Translations under genes and position numbers: made by a program | In this document: positions 15,550 to 22,640 of the stretch, in pieces | How positions within the stretch are numbered: the first letter of the stretch is position 1 | Layout of the letters: every line of letters begins with the position of its first letter | Virus record (IMG/VR): IMGVR_UViG_3300032307_000519 | Span: 1 to 41,448 of that record | DNA: 41,448 nt | Reading direction: 5' to 3' (one strand) | Origin: a virus | The notes under the pieces: model-generated | Seen by the model: only the letters and a program-made list of their open reading frames with translations | Told to the model about the DNA's origin: nothing | Databases searched by the model: none

Positions 15550-15711
15550 TTATTTTATTCCTTTACAAATTTGTTTATCGTCCGATGTGTCCCATAGTTT
15601 GGGATTAACCATATGACAGGTATGTTTTCTACCTGTTCGTTGTACAAAGTTTCTTAACTTACTATTGTGATTATTTTCAACCTTCCAAGGACATTCCTTA
15701 CAACAAGACAT
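15550..15711 (-). CDS. Small Cys-rich protein, DUF6283-like
   Basis: 53 residues from the ATG at 15711. MSCCKECPWK and later KHTCHM plus a C-terminal Cys give five to six potential metal ligands. The CPW segment followed by NxH and a CHM motif resembles the DUF6283 phage proteins; this is from memory. A longer start at 15741 would overlap the upstream gene. Lies 7 bases before clpP. Confidence 0.55.
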   Translation of the reverse strand: MSCCKECPWKVENNHNSKLRNFVQRTGRKHTCHMVNPKLWDTSDDKQICKGIK

Positions 15712-15712
15712 A

Positions 15713-15922
15713 TTATATCTTTTCGTATTTAATATTATCAAGTTTTTCCATGAGTTGGTAATAGATGGTAAGGTCTATACTTACAATTTCTTTTTCATAT
15801 TTCGCAAGATATAGTTTTACCAATTTCTTCGCAGCAACTCCCTGTAAGGGTGTCTTACAGGACTTTATTACCTCCTCAACCCATAATAGGGTGTCATACC
15901 AATTCTTTCCTTTTGCCGCCAT
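15713..15922 (-). CDS. Hypothetical protein (69 aa)
   Basis: Start at MAAKGKNWYDTLLWVEEV; any longer frame would read back into tRNA-Phe. Helical, basic; contains KTPLQGVAAKKLVKLYLAKY. No family recognised. Next gene starts one base away from its stop. Confidence 0.55.
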   Translation of the reverse strand: MAAKGKNWYDTLLWVEEVIKSCKTPLQGVAAKKLVKLYLAKYEKEIVSIDLTIYYQLMEKLDNIKYEKI

Positions 15923-15936
15923 AATTTTAAAATTTG

Positions 15937-16010
15937 TGAAGAAGACGGGAATCGAACCACGTGGCACAAGATGTTTCAAACCTTTGCTCTACCAACTGAG
16001 CTACTTCTTC
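15937..16010 (-). tRNA. tRNA-Phe (anticodon GAA)
   Basis: Acceptor GAAGAAG/CTTCTTC, discriminator A, loop TTGAAAC on stem AAGGT/ATCTT, D-arm GCTC...GAGC. The T-stem pairs only with a bulged T, so this copy may be less stable than the second Phe tRNA at 23738. Confidence 0.85.
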
Positions 16011-16019
16011 ATATAAGTT

Positions 16020-16065
16020 AAAGGTCGTCTTCTCTATCCGTGTGGTATTTCACGAGACGACCTTT
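16020..16065 (-). terminator. 10-bp hairpin between structured RNA and tRNA-Phe
   Basis: AAAGGTCGTC with GACGACCTTT around a 26-base loop. It lacks a U-run longer than three, so it may be an RNA processing or 3'-end-stabilising stem rather than a true terminator. Confidence 0.5.
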
Positions 16066-16520
16066 GGTGTAGTATTTACCATCAATAGTATTTCTTCGGA
16101 TATGCCCCAAGAGAGTGAGACCGTAGTAACCATCCACCGAAGACTTGTACTCTTACACTCCGTCCATATTTACTCGGTTAATCAATTTCGTCATAACCTT
16201 TCAGATATAGCGTTCAGTGCTACCCTCAAGACATCTTCACCCTACCCCCAAAGTTACGTGGGCGGTCTCACTCGGAAGATGAGTGTATATTGTAGAATTG
16301 TCTAGTATTTCTACAACTTGTGGATTACGACACGACTAATTAAAGCCCCTTACCCTCTCAACCCATAATGAGGGACCATTTTTGAACTACCATCATACGC
16401 TCTTTTAACTTCATATGATTTCCATTCCTGTGTATCTTTCCCCCATAGCCCTGGAGACTTCTCGCCGGGTTCACACTGTCCATCAGACTGGTACATCTGA
16501 CATTGTGGGGTCTTCTTTGC
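16066..16520 (-). ncRNA. Candidate structured RNA of about 450 bases
   Basis: A 500-base stretch without a plausible gene. The 11-bp pairing GAGTGAGACCG (16113-16123) with CGGTCTCACTC (16263-16273) closes a 140-base domain. A long hairpin is at 16472-16507 (CACA and TGTC with their partners around CAGA...TCTG). It starts right after the stop of the 121-residue gene and ends at the 10-bp stem before tRNA-Phe. Length and density of helices fit a large phage RNA but no family is assigned. Confidence 0.5.
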
Positions 16521-16523
16521 AAA

Positions 16524-16889
16524 TTAGATTACTTCGGAGATTGCATCGTCAGCAAAATCCATCATCACATCGGATTCAATACTCTCAAAAGCCGCTACAA
16601 AAGCATCTCTTAAAGCATCTTCATCAATTCCTGTAGTGATTTCACGACCATCGACTTCAATCGACACAATATTATCAGTGTCAAGTGAATTATACATCTC
16701 ATCAAAGATAAGTTCGTTTATTTTACTGGTGTACTCAAACAAGAAGTTTTCAAGTTGCTCTCTTGTGAAAACGATATCCGCTTCTTCCACTACGAAACCT
16801 GCGTCAGATTTAACTTCATTTAATTGTGATTGAATTTCATTTAATTTTTCAATCAACTCTTCGTTTTGTTTTTTATTCTTCTTAGCCAT
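16524..16889 (-). CDS. Hypothetical acidic protein (121 aa)
   Basis: N-terminal basic coiled coil (KKNKKQNEELIEKLNEIQSQ) then an acidic domain with VFTREQLENFLFEY and DEDALRDAFVAAFESIES. No family recognised. Preceded by a promoter with an about 25-base leader; followed directly by the candidate structured RNA. Confidence 0.65.
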   Translation of the reverse strand: MAKKNKKQNEELIEKLNEIQSQLNEVKSDAGFVVEEADIVFTREQLENFLFEYTSKINELIFDEMYNSLDTDNIVSIEVDGREITTGIDEDALRDAFVAAFESIESDVMMDFADDAISEVI

Positions 16890-16919
16890 AATTTTTATTT
16901 TTTGTTTTTATTTCTTTTA

Positions 16920-16950
16920 CAAATATATAAAGTATTTCTGATACTATCAA
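16920..16950 (-). promoter_or_regulatory. Promoter of the 121-residue gene
   Basis: Minus strand TTG, 20 bases, TATATTTG, then TAAAAG; about 30 bases before the ATG at 16889. The TAAAA after the -7 box is shared with the RNA promoters at 13571, 25297, 35765 and 35867. Confidence 0.78.
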
Positions 16951-16953
16951 ATT

Positions 16954-18519
16954 TTATCTTATCAAAGTTACATAACCATTCTGAATATGTCCAACACCTT
17001 TATCATCTCGATAATATATTCTCCAATTATAAACACCATTTTCACAATAATACCCACCATTAAAATAACTTCCTGTCCATACTTGGTTTGGCGATTGTAT
17101 ACGACAAACAACATCTCCCCATCTATTAAAAATTTCAAGGTTAGGTTCAAAAATATTAAACCCTTTAAATGTGAATACGTCATTTAACCCATCACCATTT
17201 GGTGTAAATGAATTTGGTACGTAAATTCTATAACAAGATTTTGTCTCAACTATAATTGAACTTTCCGCACTCATACATCCGTGGTCATCAACACCATAAA
17301 CTTCAATAGTATGAACTGTGGTAGTATCGGGCCAAAATAAAGAAATCTGATTTGTATTATTATCAGATAATATGTTATCAATTGTCCAATAATACGTAAC
17401 AGTTGCCGAGTCCTCAACAGAATATATATGACTACCAAAATCACTACATAAATCCAAAGACAAGAAATCATAGGTTATTGGAAATGGTGGGAACTCACCC
17501 CTGACGTTAACATCAATAGAATCCGTAACAGTACAATTATATTGTGAAACAGTATATGTGGGATAAAAAATACCAGGAACCACTGGCTGAAAAACATTTC
17601 CATTAACATATTGGGAATTCCATGTTCCTCCTTGTGGTGTGGCATTTAATACAACACTCTCCGATGGACATAAATAATATGAACTATCAAAAACAATCGT
17701 AGGGTCAACCAATGTAATATCCACACTAACAGGTTCACCAATACATCCTTGCGAATTAGTTTCAGTAACTGATAACGTATAGGTCCCAACAAGATTACCC
17801 CAAACAACTTCAGTAAACGGTTGTCCGTCAGGTGATAAATTACCACCATTAACAGTCCAATCATATGTTGAACCAAGAGTCGGTATTACAAAGTAATCTT
17901 CCGTAGTATTAACACATAATGTATCATTTGAAAATGAAATAGGTGGAGTTACAACATTATTACCATCAACAACACCGTTAAATACTTGGTAAGGGGAATC
18001 AAAACAAGATTGAGTACCCCAACTACCCATAGTTCCATCAGCAAATGTTTCAACTTCAATTAATAACGATAAAGGGTCACATTGGTCTGTAACAACAAGG
18101 TTAACAGAAAAAGTCCAATCACATATGGTTCCAAAATCACCCCAATCATTTCCAGGGTTACCATCAACAGGCCCCTGTGGTCCTTCATGGAAATAACCAG
18201 GACCCTCAGTCAATCCTGTGGAACTTGATGTCACACTTTCCACCCAAAGCCATGTTCCATTTAAAGAACAATTGCCGGGTTCAGAAACAGGAGAATAAGA
18301 AACCCAACCATTCCCCAAATTAAGTGAAAACCCCTCAACCCAATTAGAACCAAACTGAGTCCCGTTCCAACCATTCATGGTGAAGGTCATAGTAACAACA
18401 GTACCAGGTAAATAACCTCCACCAACAGGTGCGGGGTTAAGAACCGCTGATTGAATCCCAACACATTGTGAAAACACAAACGATGGGATAAGTAATAGTA
18501 AAAATAAAAGTTTTTTCAT
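16954..18519 (-). CDS. Secreted protein with T9SS type B (gliding-associated) C-terminal domain
   Basis: 521 residues. Signal peptide 1-17 (cut near VFSQ). The body is a series of beta domains with SVxITLVDP and PKD-like segments (FSNDTLCVNTTEDYF, YDWTVNGGNLSPDG, YYWTIDN). The last about 90 residues are the gliding motility-associated type B sorting domain: YVPNSFTPNGDGLNDVFTFK near 436, EIFNRWGDVVC, NGVYNWRIYYRD and a GHIQNGYVTLIR end. Type B cargo is delivered by the same T9SS and usually attached to the surface through SprF-type partners. No partner gene is in the window. Confidence 0.85.
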   Translation of the reverse strand: MKKLLFLLLLIPSFVFSQCVGIQSAVLNPAPVGGGYLPGTVVTMTFTMNGWNGTQFGSNWVEGFSLNLGNGWVSYSPVSEPGNCSLNGTWLWVESVTSSSTGLTEGPGYFHEGPQGPVDGNPGNDWGDFGTICDWTFSVNLVVTDQCDPLSLLIEVETFADGTMGSWGTQSCFDSPYQVFNGVVDGNNVVTPPISFSNDTLCVNTTEDYFVIPTLGSTYDWTVNGGNLSPDGQPFTEVVWGNLVGTYTLSVTETNSQGCIGEPVSVDITLVDPTIVFDSSYYLCPSESVVLNATPQGGTWNSQYVNGNVFQPVVPGIFYPTYTVSQYNCTVTDSIDVNVRGEFPPFPITYDFLSLDLCSDFGSHIYSVEDSATVTYYWTIDNILSDNNTNQISLFWPDTTTVHTIEVYGVDDHGCMSAESSIIVETKSCYRIYVPNSFTPNGDGLNDVFTFKGFNIFEPNLEIFNRWGDVVCRIQSPNQVWTGSYFNGGYYCENGVYNWRIYYRDDKGVGHIQNGYVTLIR

Positions 18520-18566
18520 AAGAAATTAATATTACACATTAGACTACATAAAGTCAAAAAAAGTTG

Positions 18567-18638
18567 AGGTCGGAGTTGGAATCGAACCAACGTGGATGGT
18601 TTTGCAGACCACCTCCTGAGCCACTCGGACATCCGACC
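18567..18638 (-). tRNA. tRNA-Cys (anticodon GCA)
   Basis: Acceptor GGTCGGA/TCCGACC, discriminator U (the Cys identity base), stem GTGGT/ACCAT with loop CTGCAAA, T-arm GTTGG-TTCGATT-CCAAC. Confidence 0.95.
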
Positions 18639-18647
18639 TTATTAAAG

Positions 18648-18720
18648 TACCCCCGGAAAGATTCGAACTTCCATCTTATCGTCCGTAGCGATAGGTTCTA
18701 ATCCATTGAACTACAGGGGC
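18648..18720 (-). tRNA. tRNA-Arg (anticodon ACG)
   Basis: Acceptor GCCCCTG/CGGGGGT, discriminator A, stem TATCG/CGATA with loop CTACGGA. An ACG anticodon needs host TadA to become inosine. Confidence 0.94.
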
Positions 18721-18724
18721 AAAG

Positions 18725-18812
18725 CGGAGAGCAGTGGACTCGAACCACGCCCAACTTAATGGGTTACTGTTTAGCAAACAGTCGGGGTCACCATTACCCT
18801 CCTTTACTCTCC
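18725..18812 (-). tRNA. tRNA-Ser (anticodon GCT)
   Basis: Acceptor GGAGAGT/GCTCTCC with discriminator G, stem ACTGT/ACAGT with loop TTGCTAA, long variable arm CCCA...TGGG, T-arm CGTGG-TTCGAGT-CCACT. Confidence 0.95.
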
Positions 18813-18819
18813 ATGTTAG

Positions 18820-18891
18820 TGTGTCTAACCAGATTCGAACTGGTGCTAACAGAACCACAATCTGTCGTGCTCGCCTCTACACCATAGACAC
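18820..18891 (-). tRNA. tRNA-His (anticodon GTG)
   Basis: Acceptor GTGTCTA/TAGACAC preceded by the encoded G-1 at 18892, stem ACAGA/TCTGT with loop TTGTGGT. Base 73 is A rather than the usual C opposite G-1. Confidence 0.93.
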
Positions 18892-18892
18892 C

Positions 18893-18994
18893 GTGTAAAA
18901 AACACACTCTCAAGCATTCTACTCCCTGCATGACGGAATTGTATCTTACTTAGCCCACCGTCCTCAGTATGGGTACTTGAGTTTATGTGTTTTG
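18893..18994 (-). ncRNA. Candidate stem-closed RNA between tRNA-His and tRNA-Leu
   Basis: The ends of this 100-base spacer pair (AAACACA with TGTGTTT, then CTCAAG with CTTGAG), enclosing CCCA...TGGG and further short helices. Could be a processed spacer RNA or simply the fold that separates the tRNAs. Confidence 0.35.
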
Positions 18995-19077
18995 TACCCC
19001 TTGTAGGAGTCGAACCTACACGTCTTTAAGACAATGGTTTCTAAGACCACCCTGGTTACCAGTTACAGCAAAGGGGT
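18995..19077 (-). tRNA. tRNA-Leu (anticodon TAG)
   Basis: Acceptor ACCCCTT/AAGGGGT, discriminator A, stem GTGGT/ACCAT with loop CTTAGAA, long variable arm GTCTTAAAGAC, T-arm GTAGG-TTCGACT-CCTAC. Confidence 0.93.
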
Positions 19078-19084
19078 AAATAAG

Positions 19085-19171
19085 CGGAAGAGATAGGACT
19101 CGAACCTACACATCAGTTTCCCGATACCGGTTTTCAAGACCGGGGCGATACCAATTACGCTTTACTCTTCC
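19085..19171 (-). tRNA. tRNA-Ser (anticodon TGA)
   Basis: Acceptor GGAAGAG/CTCTTCC, discriminator G, stem CCGGT/ACCGG with loop CTTGAAA, long variable arm, T-arm GTAGG-TTCGAGT-CCTAT. Confidence 0.95.
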
Positions 19172-19435
19172 AAAGTTCCCCACCTGAGATTCCAGTGAGT
19201 AGATTTTAACGGGTTTCTCTAACTGTTTCGAGAACCATATCCCCTTCTGCCTTTCGCTCAGTAGGTCTTTTTCATTAGTGTCTTACCACATAAAAACTTG
19301 TCAATCCTATACGTCGGAGCTGCGGATATGCTTCACTTTAACCCGAATCGATTCCCCATTAAGGTCGGGGGCTTTTTACTACCACTACTTTTTTACAGAA
19401 TGTAGCCAATCTTACTGAGTATCTCTTACTCATTG
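19172..19435 (-). ncRNA. Candidate structured RNA inside the tRNA array
   Basis: 264 bases without a gene between tRNA-Ser and the tRNA-like element at 19436. Intact hairpins on the minus strand include TGAGTA-AGAGA-TACTCA at its 5' end, CCCC...GGGG around GACCTTAAT, and TTCTC...GAGAA. No family recognised. Confidence 0.4.
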
Positions 19436-19516
19436 CAATCAGAACAGGATTCGAACCTGCATTGTCACCCCTTTATAGTGTACACCGCGAGCTGCGTTAC
19501 CATTCGCCACCTGACT
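19436..19516 (-). tRNA. tRNA-like element 1 of the AGTCAGG family
   Basis: Acceptor AGTCAGG/TCTGATT, D-arm GCG-AATGGTAA-CGC and T-arm GCAGG-TTCGAAT-CCTGT are good. The 33 bases between D- and T-arms do not give a normal anticodon arm; the best hairpin is CACT-ATAAAGG-GGTG after the palindrome GTGTACAC. No anticodon can be assigned. Confidence 0.6.
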
Positions 19517-19595
19517 ATATTGTGGTAAGTCACAACCTACATATCCCTGACATTTAGTTAACATTTCAGCTCAGGTATTTGTTACACTGTATTTG

Positions 19596-19686
19596 AAGTC
19601 AGGAGAGGAATCGAACCTCTCTATAGGGCGCTACCCGTTGCCACAACCTTCCATCGGAATCCAACCGACCTTGTACCAACCTGACT
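19596..19686 (-). tRNA. tRNA-like element 2, Ser(GGA)-like but without a D-arm
   Basis: Acceptor AGTCAGG/CCTGACT and T-arm AGAGG-TTCGATT-CCTCT are perfect. The anticodon arm GTCGG-TTGGATT-CCGAT is also good and gives GGA. Only ten bases (TTGGTACAAG) separate acceptor and anticodon stems, so the D-arm is missing. The variable region has two small hairpins, GTTG/CAAC and GGG/CCC. Base 73 is U, not the G of normal tRNA-Ser. Confidence 0.6.
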
Positions 19687-19795
19687 ATTTCTTTTTCCAC
19701 GGATTGTCTTTATCTGTATCAAACCCTCCACAAATCCCAACTGTAAAATATAGTACAGTCGTAAACATAATTCCATAAACCATTATCTCTTCCAT
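19685..19795 (-). CDS. Tiny membrane protein (36 aa) overlapping a tRNA-like element
   Basis: Starts MEEIMVYGIMFTTVLYFTVG: one transmembrane helix, then a polar end GFDTDKDNPWKKK. The TAG stop overlaps the first two bases of tRNA-like element 2. A longer frame would run into element 3, so the ATG at 19795 is preferred. Function unknown. Confidence 0.5.
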   Translation of the reverse strand: MEEIMVYGIMFTTVLYFTVGICGGFDTDKDNPWKKK

Positions 19796-19812
19796 ATTTA
19801 TTTGTTTTTTTG

Positions 19813-19882
19813 TAGCCAGGACAGGTAACGAGCCTGTAATCTTCTCACTATGAGAACGTTTTAACAATTAAACTACCTGACT
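19813..19882 (-). tRNA. tRNA-like element 3 with shortened anticodon loop
   Basis: Acceptor AGTCAGG/CCTGGCT, D-arm GTTT...AAAC, T-stem ACAGG/CCTGT but with T-loop CTCGTTA instead of TTCGANT. The anticodon arm is TTCTC-ATAGT-GAGAA: a 5-base loop, two short of normal, without a usable U33. Probably not a decoding tRNA. Confidence 0.6.
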
Positions 19883-20099
19883 ATATAAAAACACCCTTAT
19901 CTATCCAACTTACAGGTGTTATGGCTGTCCTCATTGCTGAGTTAGGAATAAACTGTCTTGCTCCCCTTCGTGATGGGTTTTACCGACCTTAGTAGTCAAC
20001 TAGAAGGTAATATATATACAAACCTTCAACTCTCCCCTATGGTTATCACACCATTTCTCATCGTATGGGGCATACTATCTGATGATTAGTCAGAACGTG
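19883..20099 (-). ncRNA. Candidate RNA spacer with terminator
   Basis: 217 bases without a gene between tRNA-like elements 3 and 4. Its minus-strand 3' end is the hairpin at 19887-19920. Internal complementarity such as GCCCCATACGATGAG with partners, and GAAGGT/ACCTTC around a TATATATA loop, suggests structure. No family recognised. Confidence 0.35.
19887..19920 (-). terminator. Weak intrinsic terminator
   Basis: Minus strand AACACC...GGGTGTTTTTAT: 5-6 bp stem with a 20-base loop and five T's. Confidence 0.45.
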
Positions 20100-20166
20100 T
20101 AGTCAGAACAGGATTCGAACCTGCAATCTTCCTTGTTAGGAGCTTTGCCAATTAAGTTACCTGACT
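20100..20166 (-). tRNA. tRNA-like element 4 with truncated anticodon arm
   Basis: Acceptor AGTCAGG/TCTGACT, discriminator A, T-arm GCAGG-TTCGAAT-CCTGT and an almost normal D-arm. Only 17 bases lie between D-arm and T-stem; the hairpin there is TCCT-AACA-AGGA. The whole element is 67 bases, too short for a standard tRNA. Confidence 0.6.
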
Positions 20167-20170
20167 ATGA

Positions 20171-20299
20171 TTATCCTAATAACTTAACTATGACGGGACA
20201 TAATAACGCTATTGCCATAAACAAATAAACCGGAAATGGGTCTATTGGATAACAAGCCTCCTCTATCGCCGTGTGAAAACTTTTAATTAGTTTTTTCAT
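20171..20299 (-). CDS. Small membrane protein (42 aa)
   Basis: Begins MKKLIKSFHTAIEEACYPID and continues into one hydrophobic helix (VYLFMAIALLCPVIVKLLG). Lies between two tRNA-like elements; its stop is 5 bases before element 4. No family recognised, but the intact frame with N-terminal basic residues and a C-terminal helix is plausible. Confidence 0.5.
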   Translation of the reverse strand: MKKLIKSFHTAIEEACYPIDPFPVYLFMAIALLCPVIVKLLG

Positions 20300-20312
20300 A
20301 ACTTTTAATTTG

Positions 20313-20403
20313 TAGTCAGGGCCGGACTCGAACCGGATACCGTTCTCGACGGATTAGACAACCTTACGGATTTGGGTCCCTCCCTCATTACGTCCACCTG
20401 ACT
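20313..20403 (-). tRNA. tRNA-like element 5 of the AGTCAGG family
   Basis: Acceptor AGTCAGG/CCTGACT, discriminator A, T-arm CCGG-TTCGAGT-CCGG, class II-like variable hairpin CCGT-CGAGA-ACGG. The D-arm and anticodon arm cannot be folded normally; the best helix is GACCC with GG-TT-GTC around a 10-base loop. No anticodon assigned. Confidence 0.58.
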
Positions 20404-20409
20404 ATATCT

Positions 20410-20616
20410 TTACAACGTTTTTCGGTAATCTTCAATCAAGTCATTTGAATGCCAAGTACTAACCATCAAGTCATCCCCATTTTCAATAAGGGTATACTTA
20501 CGTTGATTGTCCTTTGCGAATTGGATAAAATTAGATTCAACAAATCTTTTTTTATCTTTTCTGAGGTCAGACAATTCTGAATATCTTTTTGCGATTTCTT
20601 TTACCGAATGTTCCAT
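20410..20616 (-). CDS. Hypothetical protein (68 aa)
   Basis: Charged helical protein: VKEIAKRYSELSDLRKDKKR then a beta-like end (YTLIENGDDLMVSTWH). No family recognised. Promoter at 20654-20684 gives an about 35-base leader. Followed by tRNA-like element 5 on the same strand. Confidence 0.6.
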   Translation of the reverse strand: MEHSVKEIAKRYSELSDLRKDKKRFVESNFIQFAKDNQRKYTLIENGDDLMVSTWHSNDLIEDYRKTL

Positions 20617-20653
20617 ATACTAATTATTTTATTTATCTCTTAATGAACTTCAA

Positions 20654-20684
20654 CAAAGATATAACAACTTTCTTATTCAGCCAA
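20654..20684 (-). promoter_or_regulatory. Promoter upstream of the 68-residue gene and tRNA-like elements
   Basis: Minus strand TTG, 20 bases, TATCTTTG. It may drive the gene at 20410 and the tRNA-like/tRNA array that follows. Confidence 0.75.
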
Positions 20685-20692
20685 ATCTTTTT

Positions 20693-20755
20693 TTATTCTT
20701 CTCTTCCCCATATTAACCATCCTATGAAGATTCCAATTACAATACCTGATGCCAT
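20693..20755 (-). CDS. Tiny membrane protein (20 aa)
   Basis: MASGIVIGIFIGWLIWGREE: a single hydrophobic helix with a charged end. It begins 8 bases after the stop of the 101-residue gene and ends before the promoter at 20654. Short, but the position in a tight operon makes it credible. Confidence 0.4.
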   Translation of the reverse strand: MASGIVIGIFIGWLIWGREE

Positions 20756-20762
20756 ATTTTTC

Positions 20763-21068
20763 TTATTCCGCTAAATCTTTTTCCACATCTTCATACCATT
20801 CTTCAACCGCAAAGATTAATTGAATAAACTCGCAACCATCTTCATCCGATTCATATTTTACGTGGAACCCACCTGTTGATACATCTGTTTTTTCTTGGAA
20901 CGCCATCTTTAATAATCGTCTCGCTTCTTGTCTCAATTCAGGAACAGTTGGAATACCTTCGTCAGAAGGCGCCCACTCCCAATTCAATACTTCCATTACT
21001 TTTCGGACTTGTTCAAACTTGAAGTAGTCCATTATACTATCAATTGCGTCTTGTTGTTTCTGTGTCAT
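20763..21068 (-). CDS. Conserved phage protein (101 aa)
   Basis: Acidic protein with IMDYFKFEQVRKVMEVLNW, TVPELRQEARRLLKMAF and STGGFHVKYESDED. This pattern (DYF..KV..VM, ELR.EA..LL, TGGF) recurs in hypothetical proteins of many phages, as far as I recall; no function is known. One base separates it from the upstream gene's stop, so they form an operon. Confidence 0.65.
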   Translation of the reverse strand: MTQKQQDAIDSIMDYFKFEQVRKVMEVLNWEWAPSDEGIPTVPELRQEARRLLKMAFQEKTDVSTGGFHVKYESDEDGCEFIQLIFAVEEWYEDVEKDLAE

Positions 21069-21069
21069 A

Positions 21070-21498
21070 TTATTTATCTAAATCTTTATCGTTATCCATC
21101 AACTCAATAAGAGTCTCCTTTTGTTTCTCTTTCTTCGCCATCTCAATCATCTTCTTGATTACCTCAATATTTCCTTCTCTCTTATCTTTGAAGAAATCAA
21201 AATACATCGGTGGAAACTTCCAACTCTTAATCGTATAGTCAAATCCCAAAATCTCATTCGGTGTGGTATCAGTTTTAATATCCACAAAGTATGAATAATT
21301 ATCTTCAAACCATCCGAACACTTGTTGGTGTGGTGGTGCGGAACATCCGATTTCAGGTTGTGATTCTCTATTTGAATAGCAAAACGCATACCCAATACTA
21401 TATCCCTCATCAATATCGTAATACCCCCAACAAGGTTCATTAAATCCAAGTTTCTTGAGTTCTAACGCAATTTCGTATGTAACAAATTCTTTATTCAT
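21070..21498 (-). CDS. Conserved Bacteroidota hypothetical protein (142 aa)
   Basis: FVTYEIALELKKLGFNEPCWGYY then SAPPHQQVFGWFEDNY and a highly charged helical tail (EMAKKEKQKETLIELM). The first half resembles a small protein common in Bacteroides and its mobile elements, from memory; its function is unknown. Predicted leaderless mRNA. Confidence 0.65.
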   Translation of the reverse strand: MNKEFVTYEIALELKKLGFNEPCWGYYDIDEGYSIGYAFCYSNRESQPEIGCSAPPHQQVFGWFEDNYSYFVDIKTDTTPNEILGFDYTIKSWKFPPMYFDFFKDKREGNIEVIKKMIEMAKKEKQKETLIELMDNDKDLDK

Positions 21499-21502
21499 AG
21501 GA

Positions 21503-21533
21503 CAAAGATAAGGTAAGTTTATTAATAAAACAA
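21503..21533 (-). promoter_or_regulatory. Leaderless promoter
   Basis: Minus strand TTG, 20 bases, TATCTTTG, TCCT, ATG at 21498. Confidence 0.83.
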
Positions 21534-21534
21534 A

Positions 21535-22638
21535 TTAATCTATATTACACAATATATTTTCAACTTCAGTTTTTGTTAAGTTTGTTGAATTTAATAATTT
21601 TTCAACTTCATCAGTGTTTTCAATTAAAAAATTATAAAGTTTTCTTAAAATATTAATATTTTCATGTGTAACATAAATGATATGATTCTCAAAAACGTAT
21701 TCATTATTTTCAATTAATGAAAATCTAATTTTTTTAGATGACGTTCTTGGAAATACGATAGCATTTTGAATTAAATTAACATCATCTAAACTTATATGAC
21801 TTTTTTTATCTTTATTTTTATTTTCTATTTCAATAATTTGATTATCTGAAATAAACGAAGAATATAGAATTTTATAACCTATTTCATTGTTATTCAAAAG
21901 TTCTTTATAATGTGACCAGCAATAATTACCAACACCAACTTTAAATCCAAAATCTTTAATAGTTTTTAAATTAGTTTGGTTTGTTTTTTTATTAGTTATT
22001 TGATAAACATTATTTTTTTTAATAATGTAATTATGTTCACTAGATTTTATTTTTTTTATAATTAACAATAAAACTTGTATTGAAACCCCTTTGAATTGGA
22101 CATCTTCAATCAGTTCTTTAATTTCAAATTCATGATATATTTTTTCTCGAATATCGTTATACCATGGGGAAGTTAAAAATGAAGATGGTAGTAAAAAAGA
22201 AATAATACCCTCATCCTCTAAAAGGTCAAATGATTTGTCAAAAAAAGCATGTATTAAATTAATTCGACCCCGACCTTTTTTACCATATTTTTTTTTAAAT
22301 TCAATTTGATTTTTTTCATCATAAAATGAATAAACTAACTCAATATATGGTGGATTACCGATAATTAAAGAGTATTTTTTAGAGATATCTGAAAAAAGAA
22401 AATCACCTAAAACACAATTAGAGTTTTCAATATCTATAAAAACTTCGGGGTCGATTTCATAAGCATCTATATTTAAATTTGGGTTAATTTTTAAAAGTGA
22501 TTTAATAAATTGTCCATCACCATATGAAGGTTCAAGTACATTATTAATATTTTTAATATATGTTAAACTTTTTTTAACAATTTCATCAGTTAATTTTTCT
22601 TCAGTAAAATACTGCCCGTATTCATGTTTTAAATCCAT
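21535..22638 (-). CDS. Type II DNA adenine-N6 methyltransferase
   Basis: 367 residues. LEPSYGDGQFIKSLL (35-49) is the SAM-binding motif I; GNPPYIE (94-100) is the catalytic motif IV of N6-adenine methyltransferases. The start LKHEYGQYFTE is the YGQYFTP-type opening of gamma-class enzymes. The C-terminal half would carry target recognition. Two bases after the restriction-like gene, same strand. Codon use is markedly more AT-rich than in neighbours such as dnaK or clpP, which fits recent acquisition of the pair. Confidence 0.88.
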   Translation of the reverse strand: MDLKHEYGQYFTEEKLTDEIVKKSLTYIKNINNVLEPSYGDGQFIKSLLKINPNLNIDAYEIDPEVFIDIENSNCVLGDFLFSDISKKYSLIIGNPPYIELVYSFYDEKNQIEFKKKYGKKGRGRINLIHAFFDKSFDLLEDEGIISFLLPSSFLTSPWYNDIREKIYHEFEIKELIEDVQFKGVSIQVLLLIIKKIKSSEHNYIIKKNNVYQITNKKTNQTNLKTIKDFGFKVGVGNYCWSHYKELLNNNEIGYKILYSSFISDNQIIEIENKNKDKKSHISLDDVNLIQNAIVFPRTSSKKIRFSLIENNEYVFENHIIYVTHENINILRKLYNFLIENTDEVEKLLNSTNLTKTEVENILCNID

Positions 22639-22640
22639 AA

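Noticed and set aside
16042-16305. Plus-strand frame in the RNA-rich region
   Set aside because: No promoter, no family features, and the helices of the candidate RNA explain the region better.
19436-19558. 41-codon minus-strand frame overlapping tRNA-like element 1
   Set aside because: It reads straight through the T-arm; likely chance in a GC-balanced RNA gene.
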